A DNA stretch of 64,000 nucleotides, taken from positions 64,191 through 128,190 of the forward strand of contig NZ_VICC01000001.1 in assembly GCF_006546825.1 (NCBI RefSeq), read 5' to 3'. Positions 24,951 to 33,817 of the stretch are shown here, piece by piece (position 1 is the stretch's first letter; each line of letters opens with the position of its first letter). A model generated the notes under the pieces. That model was not told the DNA's origin, did not search any database, and saw only the letters and a list, made by a program, of their open reading frames with translations. The position numbers and the translations under genes are program-made. The stretch is from Actinomyces oris (lineage in GTDB: Bacteria > Actinomycetota > Actinomycetes > Actinomycetales > Actinomycetaceae).

Positions 24951-26042
24951 ATGGCGCAGTCCACCTCACGCAACGACTCGGCCGGGAGCCTCCCGGGCAA
25001 CCCCCGGGAGGGCGGCGGGGCGCCGCTGTCGGGGCGGGTGGTTCTGCTGCCGCGCCTCAAGGAGCGCGACCGCATCGCCTCGGCGCTGGAGCGGGCCGGG
25101 GCTCGGGTGCTGCGCGCCGCCGTGACGCGGACGGTTCCGGGTGAGGCGACGGCACTGGAGGCGACTGCGCGCAGGATCGCGGCGGGCGAGGCGGCCTGGC
25201 TGGTACTCACCTCGGCCCGGACCGTGGAGGCGCTGGCACCGTACCTGCTTGCGGAAGCCGGATTCGGTTCGGCGACCTGGGGGCACGGGCTCTACCGGGA
25301 ACCCGGTACTCCCGCCCCCCACGACAGCGCCACACCTCCCCGCACCCCAGCCATCCCGCCGCTGCGGGTGGCCGTCGTCGGTCCGGCGACCGCGCGCGCC
25401 TGGACCGAGCTCACCGTGACCGCCCCCGACCTGGTGGCCCGAGGCTCGGCCGCCGCTCTCCTGAAGGAGCCCGCGCTCGCCGGCGGCCCAGAAGCCACCC
25501 CACCCCCCACCCGAGACCCGGGTTCAGGCATTGGCCCCCATGGCTTCACCAATGCCGCCGGCTCTCATGACTCCGACGGGAGAGCCCGCGCCTTCAGCGA
25601 TGCTCCCGATTCTCCTCAAACTCTCACGGAGGCGGCGCGGCGGGTGCTGCTGCCGGCCTCGGCTCTGGCCGACCCGGCACTGGCGGACGGCCTGCGTCGA
25701 GCGGGCTGGGAGGTGGAGCAGGTGGCCGCCTACACGACCGTCACGGCTGACGCCTGCGACCTGCCCCCGGACCTGGATCGCACGTGGGCCACTGGCGGTG
25801 TGGACGCGGTCGTGCTCACCGCCCCGTCCACGACGCGGGCCGTCCTGGAGCTGCTCGGCCCGCCACCGCAGAGAACCGGGCTGGTGGCCATTGGCGCCAC
25901 CACGGCGGCGGCCACCCGCGAGCTCGGTCTGACGGTTGCTGCCGTCGCCCCCTCCCCCACGCCCGAGGGGGTCCTCCAGGCCACCATCGACACCATCCGG
26001 GCCACAACGGACCCCGCTCCTGCCTCTCAGGAGCCGCCGTGA
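24951..26042 (+). CDS. hemD: Uroporphyrinogen-III synthase
   Basis: Closes the linear bilane with inversion of ring D. The 363-residue protein has the two-domain HemD pattern: GRVVLLPRLKERDRIASALE at the start, LVLTSARTVEALAPYL, a central Pro/Ala-rich insert (about 120-215) and the second half RAGWEVEQVAAYTTV, VVLTAPSTTRAVLELLG, LVAIGATTAAATRELG. HemD is weakly conserved in sequence, so the call leans partly on its place immediately after hemC. A long hairpin lies downstream. Confidence 0.88.
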   Translation: MAQSTSRNDSAGSLPGNPREGGGAPLSGRVVLLPRLKERDRIASALERAGARVLRAAVTRTVPGEATALEATARRIAAGEAAWLVLTSARTVEALAPYLLAEAGFGSATWGHGLYREPGTPAPHDSATPPRTPAIPPLRVAVVGPATARAWTELTVTAPDLVARGSAAALLKEPALAGGPEATPPPTRDPGSGIGPHGFTNAAGSHDSDGRARAFSDAPDSPQTLTEAARRVLLPASALADPALADGLRRAGWEVEQVAAYTTVTADACDLPPDLDRTWATGGVDAVVLTAPSTTRAVLELLGPPPQRTGLVAIGATTAAATRELGLTVAAVAPSPTPEGVLQATIDTIRATTDPAPASQEPP

Positions 26043-26061
26043 TGGACACATACCGGCGAAA

Positions 26062-26207
26062 GTGTCACGATTGGCGACTTTTCATCGCCACCACAGTCCC
26101 TGGGGCACCTACCCCTCGGGTATTCGCCCAGGTCAGAGCCGGATACTCCGATGAGCTCCGGAGCCGCACCCCCACTCGGCACGACTAAAAGTCGCCATTC
26201 GTGACAC
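26062..26207. repeat. Long inverted repeat between hemD and hemB
   Basis: The arms (26062-26082 and 26187-26207, GTGTCACGATTGGCGACTTT against its complement) match at 20 of 21 positions and enclose about 105 bases with no reading frame. It sits in the 298-base gap between hemD and hemB. It is unlike families A-C and I see no second copy in the window. Confidence 0.7.
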
Positions 26208-26340
26208 AAAGCCACCCCGCAGCCTCTGAATCCGACACGAGTGTCCCCCGCACAAACCCACCCGATCCGCCTGGTTCCAGTCATTCCAACACTGTGGACG
26301 GCCTGCGAGGCGGCGGACCACCAACCACCAGGAGCACCTC

Positions 26341-27390
26341 ATGACCGATGCCCTTCGACCGGCCGCCGACTTCCTGTCGCGCCGCTCCGTCCCCGACCCG
26401 CAGGCCCCCACGGTCCGCCCCCGGCGCCTGCGCACTACCCCGGCGATGCGGCGCCTGGCGCGCGAGCACGTCGTGGACCCGGCCGCCCTCATCCTGCCGG
26501 TGTTCGTGCGCGAGGACATCGATACCCCCCGCCCCGTGGAGGCGATGCCGGGGGTCGTCCAGCACACGCTGGACTCGCTGCGCCGCGAGGCCGCCGCCTG
26601 TGCCGAGGCAGGCATCGGCGCCATTGACCTGTTCGGCGTTCCCGCCGCCCGGGACGAGGCCGGCACGGCGGCCTGGGCCGAGGACGGCATCCTCAACCGT
26701 GGGATCGCGGCCGTGCGCGCGGAGGTGGGGGACGAGGTCGTCGTCTGCGCAGACACCTGCCTGGATGAGTTCACCAGCCACGGCCACTGCGGCCTCATCC
26801 GCCCCGACGGCCCGCGCGCCGGTGAGGTCGACAATGACGCCACCCTGGCCACCTACCAGGCCATGGCCGTCTCCCAGGCGGAGGCGGGGGCGCACATGGT
26901 CTCGCCGTCGGGGATGATGGACGGGCAGGTCGCCGCGATCCGCGCCGCCCTGGATGCCACCGGCCACGATGACGTCGCGATCCTGGCCTACTCGGCGAAG
27001 TACGCGTCGGCCTACTTCGGGCCGTTCCGGGAGGCTGTGGGCTCCACGCTCACCGGGGACCGGCGCGCCTACCAGCAGGATCCGGCCAACCGCCGCGAGG
27101 GCATGCGCGAGGTGATGCTCGACGTCGCCGAGGGGGCGGACATCGTCATGGTCAAGCCGGCCGGCCCCTACCTGGACGTGCTGGCCGACGTCGCCGCCGC
27201 CTCACCGGTGCCGGTGGCCGCCTACCAGGTCAGCGGCGAGTACGCGATGGTGGAGGCGGCCGCGCAGCGCGGGTGGGTCGACCGCGAGCGCGTCATCGCC
27301 GAGTCGGTGCTGGGCATAGTGCGGGCGGGCGCCGACATGGTCCTGACCTACTGGGCCCGGGAGATCGCCGAGAACCCGGCCCTGCACTGA
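26341..27390 (+). CDS. hemB: Delta-aminolevulinic acid dehydratase (porphobilinogen synthase)
   Basis: Condenses two aminolevulinates to porphobilinogen. The 349-residue protein contains RPRRLRTTPAMRRLAREH, the metal-site region CADTCLDEFTSHGHCGLI (mixed Cys/Asp form, different from the three-Cys zinc type) and both Schiff-base lysine regions (LAYSAKYASAYFGPFREA and MVKPAGPYLDVLADV). The ATG follows AGGAGCACCTC. It is separated from hemD by the long hairpin and from hemL by about 110 bases. Confidence 0.95.
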   Translation: MTDALRPAADFLSRRSVPDPQAPTVRPRRLRTTPAMRRLAREHVVDPAALILPVFVREDIDTPRPVEAMPGVVQHTLDSLRREAAACAEAGIGAIDLFGVPAARDEAGTAAWAEDGILNRGIAAVRAEVGDEVVVCADTCLDEFTSHGHCGLIRPDGPRAGEVDNDATLATYQAMAVSQAEAGAHMVSPSGMMDGQVAAIRAALDATGHDDVAILAYSAKYASAYFGPFREAVGSTLTGDRRAYQQDPANRREGMREVMLDVAEGADIVMVKPAGPYLDVLADVAAASPVPVAAYQVSGEYAMVEAAAQRGWVDRERVIAESVLGIVRAGADMVLTYWAREIAENPALH

Positions 27391-27498
27391 TACAAGAGCC
27401 ACGGAGGGCAGGATCGTTCCGGTAGGTTGGGAATCAGTTCCGGCCGGCGCGAGGTCACCTCCCGAACCGGCCCTGACCAGTTCATCGACAGGATCACC

Positions 27499-28971
27499 GT
27501 GACTCAGCAATCGCAGCCCGCAGGCCGGCCCTCCAGTGCCACCGCTTCGACCAACAACTCCCTGTTCGAGGCGGCTCGCGCCGTCATCCCCGGGGGCGTC
27601 GACTCCCCCGTGCGCGCCTTCGGCTCGGTGGGGGGCACGCCGCGGTTCATCGCCTCGGCGAGCGGTGCCCACGTCACCGACGCCGAGGGCCGCAGCTACG
27701 TGGACCTGGTGGGCTCGTGGGGCCCTGCGCTCCTGGGCCACGCCCACCCGGAGGTCGTCGCCGCGGTCCAGGCGGCCGCCGCCCGCGGCCTGTCCTTCGG
27801 CGCCCCCACGGCCACAGAGACGCTCCTGGCCGAGGAGGTGCGCCGTCGGGTGCCGGCCGCGCAGAAGGTGCGCTTCGTGTCCACCGGCACCGAGGCGACG
27901 ATGACGGCCGTGCGCCTGGCCCGCGGCGCCACGGGCCGCGACCTGGTGGTGAAGTTCGCCGGCTGCTACCACGGGCACAGTGACGGCCTGCTCGCGGCGG
28001 CCGGCTCGGGCCTGGCCACCGGCGGCCTGCCGGGCAGCGCCGGCGTACCCGCGGCGGTGGCCGCCCAGACGATCGTCCTGCCCTATAACGACGTCGCCGC
28101 CCTGGAGGCCTGCTTCGCCGAGCGCGGCGGCGAGATCGCCGCGGTCATCACTGAGGGAGCCCCGGCCAACATGGGGATCGTGCCACCGGCGCCCGGCTTC
28201 AACGCCGCGATCCGCCGAGTGACCGCCGAGCACGGCGCGCTCATGATCCTCGATGAGGTCCTCACTGGCTTCCGCGTGGGCCCGGCCGGCTGGTGGGGTC
28301 TGGAGGCCCTCGACGGCTGGACCACGGACCTGCCGGTCTTCGCCACCGCCGGCGCCGCTGCTTCTGAGCTCGCCGGCGCCGGTACCCCCTCCTGGCCGGG
28401 TGCCGACTGGCGCGAGCGCGCCACCTGGGTGCCGGACCTGGTGACCTTCGGGAAGGTCGTGGGCGGCGGGATGCCGCTGGCCGCCGTCGGCGGGCGGACG
28501 GAGGTCATGGACCTGCTGGCGCCGGACGGCCCCGTCTACCAGGCGGGCACGCTCTCGGGGAACCCGCTGGCCACGGCGGCCGGCCTGGCCACGCTCCAGC
28601 GGGCCGACGACGCCGTCTACGCCTCGGTGACCGCCCGCGCCCAGACCATCGGAGAGGTGGTTTCGGCGGCCCTGAACGAGCAGGGCGTGCCCTACCGCGT
28701 GCAGCGGGCGGGCTCGCTGTTCTCCTTCATGTTCGGGCAGCGGGCCGCCGAGCAGGGCGTGAGCGACTACGAGGCCGCTCGCGCCCAGGAGACTTGGCGC
28801 TACGGGCCGTTCTTCCACGCATTCCTTGAGGCGGGGGTAGGCCTGCCGCCGTCGGTCTTCGAGGCCTGGTTCGTCTCGGCCGCGCACGGCGAGGCGGAGC
28901 TGGAGGCGATTGCGGCCGCGGCCCCGGCGGCCGCCCGCGCCGCGGCCCGGGCCCAGGCCCAGGCGAGCTGA
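27499..28971 (+). CDS. hemL: Glutamate-1-semialdehyde 2,1-aminomutase
   Basis: This PLP enzyme converts glutamate-1-semialdehyde to 5-aminolevulinate. The 490-residue protein shows [21 protein letters not shown] near the start, [13 protein letters not shown] with the PLP-contacting Asp, and the PLP lysine in [18 protein letters not shown]. The GTG at 27499 follows AGGA; a reading frame opening at 27427 adds 24 residues without a ribosome site. A Gly/Ala insert (about 285-310) and an Ala-rich tail are non-standard. It closes the plus-strand haem set. Confidence 0.94.
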   Translation: MTQQSQPAGRPSSATASTNNSLFEAARAVIPGGVDSPVRAFGSVGGTPRFIASASGAHVTDAEGRSYVDLVGSWGPALLGHAHPEVVAAVQAAAARGLSFGAPTATETLLAEEVRRRVPAAQKVRFVSTGTEATMTAVRLARGATGRDLVVKFAGCYHGHSDGLLAAAGSGLATGGLPGSAGVPAAVAAQTIVLPYNDVAALEACFAERGGEIAAVITEGAPANMGIVPPAPGFNAAIRRVTAEHGALMILDEVLTGFRVGPAGWWGLEALDGWTTDLPVFATAGAAASELAGAGTPSWPGADWRERATWVPDLVTFGKVVGGGMPLAAVGGRTEVMDLLAPDGPVYQAGTLSGNPLATAAGLATLQRADDAVYASVTARAQTIGEVVSAALNEQGVPYRVQRAGSLFSFMFGQRAAEQGVSDYEAARAQETWRYGPFFHAFLEAGVGLPPSVFEAWFVSAAHGEAELEAIAAAAPAAARAAARAQAQAS

Positions 28972-29017
28972 CCGCCCTCCGTGGATCTGGTCCGACGTCG
29001 GAGCCCAGAACTGCCCA

Positions 29018-29130
29018 CACTGCACGAGGTTGGGGACCTACTGGCCAGGGGTTGTGCGTACTGCACGAACCCCCGCACCGCGTGGAGTACGCCCACCTGT
29101 CGGCCAGTGGAGCCCGACCCTCGTGCAGTG
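29018..29130. repeat. Imperfect inverted repeat after hemL
   Basis: CACTGCACGAGG (29018-29029) pairs with CCTCGTGCAGTG (29119-29130), and inner blocks containing CTACTGGCC and GGCCAGTGG, and GCACGAACCCC, continue the pairing. It lies between hemL and the convergent macrodomain gene and may end both transcripts. Confidence 0.55.
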
Positions 29131-29180
29131 CGCCACCTCAGGCGCACTGCGGACGGCGGGGCACGGCGGACCCCAGTCCC

Positions 29181-30122
29181 CTACGGCCGCCAGGGCGGCG
29201 GGGCGAGGGCGGCTTCGTAGGCGGCGACGTCGACGTCGGCGTTGAGGCTGATGACGATGCGCATCCGGGAGTCGGGGTGGGCCGCCAGCCAGCGGCCGAT
29301 CGTCTCCAGGGTCACCAGCGCGGCCTGCCGCTTGGGGTAGCCGAAGACCCCCGTGGACAGCGAGCACAGGCCGACGCTGCCCAGCCCCGCGGCGTGCGCG
29401 ACGTTGAGGACGCTCGTGTAGCACGAGGACAGCAGGCGCCGGTCGCGCAGGGTCGGCTTGCGCCCGTCCTCGATGACGGGCCCCACCGAGTGGATGACGT
29501 GCTGGGCCGGCAGGTGGTAGCCGCCGGTGAAGACGGCCCGGCCGGCGGGCTCCCCGCCCTGGCGACGGGTGGGGTCGAAAGTCTCCGCCCAGGTCATGTA
29601 GCGGGCGCACTCGGCGCGCAGGGCCGGCCCCGCGACGGCGTGGATGATGTTGTCGATGCAGCGGTGCCCGGGGGCGAAGCAGCCGAGCATCCCGGAGTTC
29701 GCGGCATTGAGGACGGCGCCGGCGCGCAGCCGGGTGAGGTCGCCGCGCCAGAAGGCCACGTTACGGCCGAGCAGGCCGGGAACGTGATCGGTGATGGCCA
29801 GGGGCGGGATCTCGGTGGCGTCGACCATGCCGCGCTCGGCGGCCTCGGCCTCCAGGAGGGTGTCGAGGTCGGCGGCGATGTCCTCGGGCAGGGGCGCCGG
29901 AGGGCGGGCGGTGAGGAGGAAGTCGAGCATGGTGCGCAGCTCGTCGGGGTCGGTGGGGACCGTCGAGTCGATCCAGTCCGTGGCGCCCTCAGGGTCAGAA
30001 CGCAGGAGGGCGTAGACGAGGTGGCGCACCAACGCGTCGCGGCCCGAGGCACCGACGGGGACCGCCCATCGGGCTCTGACAGCGTGGCTGACGTGGGACT
30101 CCAACTTCACGCGGGCCATCAT
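29181..30122 (-). CDS. Zinc-type macrodomain protein (ADP-ribose hydrolase-like)
   Basis: The 313-residue protein has an N-terminal helical part (about 1-110) and a macrodomain from about residue 120. The core is AGAVLNAANSGMLGC followed by FAPGHRCIDNIIHAVAGPAL; the Cys and His residues are spaced as in the zinc-dependent macrodomains (MacroD-like enzymes linked to SirTM in staphylococci and streptococci). The phosphate loop LSTGVFGYPKRQAA is also present. Such enzymes remove ADP-ribose from proteins. No sirtuin, GcvH-L or LplA2 gene is adjacent, unlike the classical operon. The usual annotation is protein-ADP-ribose hydrolase. Confidence 0.85.
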   Translation of the reverse strand: MMARVKLESHVSHAVRARWAVPVGASGRDALVRHLVYALLRSDPEGATDWIDSTVPTDPDELRTMLDFLLTARPPAPLPEDIAADLDTLLEAEAAERGMVDATEIPPLAITDHVPGLLGRNVAFWRGDLTRLRAGAVLNAANSGMLGCFAPGHRCIDNIIHAVAGPALRAECARYMTWAETFDPTRRQGGEPAGRAVFTGGYHLPAQHVIHSVGPVIEDGRKPTLRDRRLLSSCYTSVLNVAHAAGLGSVGLCSLSTGVFGYPKRQAALVTLETIGRWLAAHPDSRMRIVISLNADVDVAAYEAALAPPPWRP

Positions 30123-30178
30123 AGGATATCAAAACGTAATGTTCTGCCCTTGGGTGGGCGAGCCGGGCAACAGACAAC

Positions 30179-30215
30179 GACGTCGCCCGGAAACGGCGGG
30201 TTTCCGGGCGACGTC
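30179..30215 (-). terminator. Terminator of the thioredoxin gene
   Basis: GACGTCGCCCGGAAAC and GTTTCCGGGCGACGTC form a 16-bp perfect stem around GGCGG, 45 bases after the stop of the minus-strand thioredoxin gene. Confidence 0.75.
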
Positions 30216-30260
30216 GGACGGCTGCAGGGGCCGGCAGGCGGCCCCGCGGTACCTGACGGA

Positions 30261-30641
30261 TCAGGCCTGAGCGCCGGAGGCGGCCTCCTCCTCAGCGATC
30301 TTGGCCTTGAGCTCGTCCATGTCGAGCTCGCGCACCTGCGTGATGAGCGAGTCCAGCGCGGGGGCGGGCAGGGCGCCTGCCTCGCGGTAGACCAGCACGT
30401 TGTCGCGGAAGACCATGAGCGTGGGGATCGAGGAGATGCCCAGGGCCCCGGCGAGGTCCTGCTCGGCCTCGGTGTCGACCTTGGCGAAGGTGATGTCCGG
30501 GTTGGCCTCGGAGGCCTTCTCGTAGATGGGGGCGAAGCGCATGCACGGGCCGCACCAGGAGGCCCAGAAGTCGACGATGGTGATGCCCTCGCCGTGGATG
30601 GTGTCCTTGAACTCGGGGCCGGTGATGTTCTTGGTGGCCAT
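30261..30641 (-). CDS. trxA: Thioredoxin
   Basis: The 126-residue protein has the thioredoxin fold with the active site WASWCGPCMRFAPIY (CGPC, about residues 29-32) and the cis-Pro motif SIPTLMVF. It reduces disulfides in the cytoplasm. The ATG at 30641 is preferred because AAAGGA lies six bases upstream; the frame opens five codons earlier. The C-terminal acidic/Ala tail (DELKAKIAEEEAASGAQ) is longer than in E. coli thioredoxin. Monocistronic with its own terminator. Confidence 0.95.
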   Translation of the reverse strand: MATKNITGPEFKDTIHGEGITIVDFWASWCGPCMRFAPIYEKASEANPDITFAKVDTEAEQDLAGALGISSIPTLMVFRDNVLVYREAGALPAPALDSLITQVRELDMDELKAKIAEEEAASGAQA

Positions 30642-30919
30642 GAGTGTTCCTTTCAAGACTGTGGAGACAGATGGGTTCCACTGCGGCCAACACGGCCGGG
30701 GCCCAACCTATTCCTGAGGCCGGCAATCCTCGTGACGGGGCCGCCCGGCCTCGCACCGGTACCGTCTCCCGTCTACCAGCACCACCCGCCCCATCACCTC
30801 CGGCCGATGCAGCACCCCTTCTGCCATTGCCGCCCGGCCTCCCACTGGCACCGCGCACCCTCCGATCACCACCGCCCACACTCTTGCCGGCACCACTCGA
30901 CCTCGAGTCTCCTGCAGCC

Positions 30920-31080
30920 GGGGACATTCCACGCGGCCGGGTGCGCGCCTCCCCGGACGGGGACGCCCTGCGCGTCCGGGGACAGGATTCCGGTCCCCGA
31001 CGGCGTCGACTGTCCCCGGCCGGAAGGACACGCCCCCGACCGCACCAAAACGTCCCCGACGGCGTCGAATACCACCCGGG
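30920..31080. repeat. Family C structured repeat, copy 6
   Basis: Head GGGGACATTCCACGCGGCCG, central stem GGGGACAGGATTCCGGTCCC, tail with two CCCCGACGGCGTCGA boxes. It lies upstream of the first duplicated membrane gene, in the 530-base gap after trxA, where I see no gene. Confidence 0.82.
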
Positions 31081-31174
31081 GAGAACGGTCCCCATGGGCG
31101 TGAGGCACCCACCGCCCCCAGACTTGACTCGCCAGCCACTACCGACCTGTCGACAGTTTTCAGGAGGGCACCCC

Positions 31175-32083
31175 ATGGCGATCTACCTCCGCACCTGCCC
31201 CACCACCGGCATCAAGGTGCTCGGGTGCCTGGGCGCCCTGGCCGCCGCCGGCATTGCGCTTCTCTACCCGTTGATCCTGCTCATGACCGCCTTTGCCCTG
31301 GGCGCCCTGGACGAGGCCGTCGCCTACCCGGAGGACAACGAATCGATAGCCAATGCCGCGATTGCGGTAGGCGCGACACCACTCATTTTCAGCTTCGTGC
31401 TGACCTCCGTCATCTTTGGAGCAACCTCCTGCTTCACGGGCACGGACCGGTGGCTCACCAAGGACGCGACAGTGACTTATCGCGATATCGCGTCGGCACG
31501 GTTCCTCCATGTCGCCCGGGACCCCAACAGCCGCGCCGTGGGCATGCTGTGGGCGATACTCGCGGGCATGCTGGTGACGGCCTCCCCGTTCACCATGATG
31601 TCTATCCCGCACTCCCTGATCTACAGCGATTCCACTCAAGATCTGGCCGTGGGGGCCACCTGGATTCTCGGCCTGGCCCACATCGGGTTGTTCATGGCGC
31701 TGAAACGCGCTGCCGCACACCGGCGGGCAAGCGCGGTACGCCTGAGAACGTACGGCATGGCGGTCGCTGACCCGAAGTCCTTCTCTCTCCCCCTACCTGC
31801 TGGGCGCAACAACCTCAGCATCCAGGAGGCTCCGGCACTCTGGGGGCGCGTGAAGGTCCAAGCCGTCTATGCCCCACCCGCCGGAGGTGCCGAGCCGGGG
31901 CGACCGGTCATCATCCCACGGCTCAGTCTGACGGTGAGACCCTCCCGGCTCGACGACGCCCGTTCCCGGGTCGAGGCCCGGCTCGACGAGGTCTGGCGGG
32001 CCACTCAACTGATACGAGCCTCAGTCGAGCAGGAGGAGACGGCCGACGCACCGACATCGGAGGCTGAGCCGCAGCCGGCCTGA
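31175..32083 (+). CDS. Membrane protein of unknown function, duplicated gene copy 1
   Basis: The 302-residue protein begins MAIYLRTCPTTGIKVLGC. It has about four membrane segments (about residues 15-40, 60-80, 120-140, 150-168), then a cytoplasmic tail with RLDDARSRVEARLDEVWRAT that looks helical. I do not recognise the family. The ATG follows CAGGAGGGCACCCC. The protein, about 100 bases of upstream sequence and the neighbouring family C repeat are all duplicated at 33720-34753, on the other side of the fic gene. Confidence 0.75.
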   Translation: MAIYLRTCPTTGIKVLGCLGALAAAGIALLYPLILLMTAFALGALDEAVAYPEDNESIANAAIAVGATPLIFSFVLTSVIFGATSCFTGTDRWLTKDATVTYRDIASARFLHVARDPNSRAVGMLWAILAGMLVTASPFTMMSIPHSLIYSDSTQDLAVGATWILGLAHIGLFMALKRAAAHRRASAVRLRTYGMAVADPKSFSLPLPAGRNNLSIQEAPALWGRVKVQAVYAPPAGGAEPGRPVIIPRLSLTVRPSRLDDARSRVEARLDEVWRATQLIRASVEQEETADAPTSEAEPQPA

Positions 32084-32109
32084 GAAACATCGTCCTCGTC
32101 CTTGCGGAC

Positions 32110-32246
32110 GGGGACATTCCACGCGGCCGGGTGCGCGCCGTCCCGGAGGGGGACACCCGACGCGTCCGGGGACAGGATTCCGGTCCCCGACGGCGTCGAC
32201 TGTCCCCGGCTGCACAGAAATGTCCCCGACGGCGTCGGCCGCCCCC
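32110..32246. repeat. Family C structured repeat, copy 7
   Basis: Same head, GGATTCC-centred stem and double CCCCGACGGCGTCG tail as copy 6. It is located between the first duplicated membrane gene and fic; the remaining bases to 32398 are AT-richer and probably carry the fic promoter. Confidence 0.82.
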
Positions 32247-32398
32247 ACCCACAACGGAACCCCACGGCGGCAGTCACCGGCGCACAGCCCTACACATGCC
32301 CGTTTCCGGACACACCCCCATCCGCAATGTTCGACAAGTCGCCAATATGTGCAATCCACCCTCTTTAGATGTCACACAACCATCACTAGGATGACATC

Positions 32399-33589
32399 AT
32401 GGACGTGAGCATGTTCGTCGACGACACCATGGGGGAGCTGGTCGACATCACCGGCTCCGACCCGGTGACCGGCAACTGGCAGCACAAGGCCTTCGTCCCT
32501 ACTCCGCTCGGCTCCGACGAGCCGCCTCTCAGCGGAGACACCTACCGCATGGTGGCAGCAGCCGGCCGCGCACTGGCCGCCCTCGACGCCACGGCTCAGC
32601 AGCTACCGAATCCCTATCTGCTGCGAACTCCCTCCCTGCGGCGCGAGGCGCAGTCGACGTCGGCCCTGGAGGGCACATACGCCCCCCTGCGCGAGGTGCT
32701 CACCGCCGACGACGATGCCCCCGCGACCGCCGAGATGACGGAGATCCTCAACTACGTCCGCATGGCCAACAGCGGTTTTCTGTGGGCGCAGGAGGGGCGC
32801 CCCATCACCCTGTCGCTCGTTGAGGACCTTCAGGGCGAGCTCATGCGGGGCACCCCCCTGGAGTCCGCTTCAGGTCGCCTGCGCGACAGCCAGGTCATGA
32901 TCGGCCGCCGCACCGGTGCGCACAGCACGGCCCCCGTCCATGCGTCCCGGTTCGTTCCCGCGCCTCCCGGGGATCCTCTTCGCGCCGGTGTGCGAGCCCT
33001 CGTCGACTGGTTGCATCAGGATCACGCGGGAGACATCGACCCGATCATCGCCGCGGGCATGGCCCACTACCAGTTCGAGACCCTTCACCCCTTCCGGGAC
33101 GGCAATGGGCGCCTGGGGCGGTTCCTCATCGTGCTCACCCTCCTGAACTCGGGTGTTCTCAGCGAACCCACGCTGACGGTCTCGCCGTGGTTCGAGGAGC
33201 GTCGCGCCGAGTACTACGACGCGTTGCTGCGAGTCAGCACCCACGGCGACTGGGACACCTTCCTGACCTTCTTCTCCCAGGGACTGGCCGCGGCGGCCAC
33301 CAGCACGCGTCATCAGATGCTCGCTCTGGCCGCTGCGCACCAGAGCCTCAAGGAGACGGTGCGCTCCTCCAGCCTGCGGTCCGCGCACGCTCTTGACCTC
33401 GTCGACTTCGCGGTCGCGAATCCGAGCTTCACGGTGCGCAAGGTCGAGGCCGCCCTCGGCATCTCGTACGGGCGAGCCAACGGCCTGGTGGCCCAGCTGG
33501 CTGACATCGGGGTGCTCGACGTCGTCGAGACCGGCTCGCAGCCTCGCCGCTTCGCCGCCCCTGCGGTCCTGAAAGTCCTCCTCACCTGA
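32399..33589 (+). CDS. Fic-domain protein (probable AMP-transferase)
   Basis: The 396-residue protein holds the catalytic Fic motif HPFRDGNGRLGR (residues 230-241), which transfers AMP or another phosphate-containing group to hydroxyl side chains. An N-terminal autoinhibitory motif TSALEG (87-92, matching [ST]xxxE[GN]) places it in the self-inhibited class with the inhibitory helix in the same chain. The C-terminal about 60 residues (FTVRKVEAALGISYGRANGL) form a winged-helix-like domain. This architecture is common in bacterial Fic/DOC proteins. It lies between the two duplicated membrane genes; a functional link is only suggested by place. Confidence 0.92.
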   Translation: MDVSMFVDDTMGELVDITGSDPVTGNWQHKAFVPTPLGSDEPPLSGDTYRMVAAAGRALAALDATAQQLPNPYLLRTPSLRREAQSTSALEGTYAPLREVLTADDDAPATAEMTEILNYVRMANSGFLWAQEGRPITLSLVEDLQGELMRGTPLESASGRLRDSQVMIGRRTGAHSTAPVHASRFVPAPPGDPLRAGVRALVDWLHQDHAGDIDPIIAAGMAHYQFETLHPFRDGNGRLGRFLIVLTLLNSGVLSEPTLTVSPWFEERRAEYYDALLRVSTHGDWDTFLTFFSQGLAAAATSTRHQMLALAAAHQSLKETVRSSSLRSAHALDLVDFAVANPSFTVRKVEAALGISYGRANGLVAQLADIGVLDVVETGSQPRRFAAPAVLKVLLT

Positions 33590-33618
33590 GCCCGCCAGCC
33601 CCGCCTTCCAAGACGGGC

Positions 33619-33717
33619 GGGGACACTCCACGCAGCCGGGTGCACGCCTCCCCGGGCGGGGGCATCCTGCGCGTCCGGGGACAGGATTCCGGTCCCCGAC
33701 GGCGTCGAATGCCCCCA
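33619..33717. repeat. Family C structured repeat, copy 8
   Basis: Shortened copy with the GGGGACA...GGATTCC central stem and CCCCGACGGCGTCGAATGCC tail, just upstream of the second duplicated gene and corresponding to copy 6 in the first duplicate. Confidence 0.82.
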
Positions 33718-33817
33718 GCCAAGGTGAACGGTCCCCATGGGCAGGAGACACCCACCACCCCCAGACTTGACTCGCCAGCCATTACCGACCTGCCGCCAGT
33801 TTTCAGGAGGGCGCCCT

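Noticed and set aside
32340-32400. Possible CRISPR-like or direct repeats upstream of fic
   Set aside because: No regular repeat-spacer pattern; the similarity is only to family C repeats.
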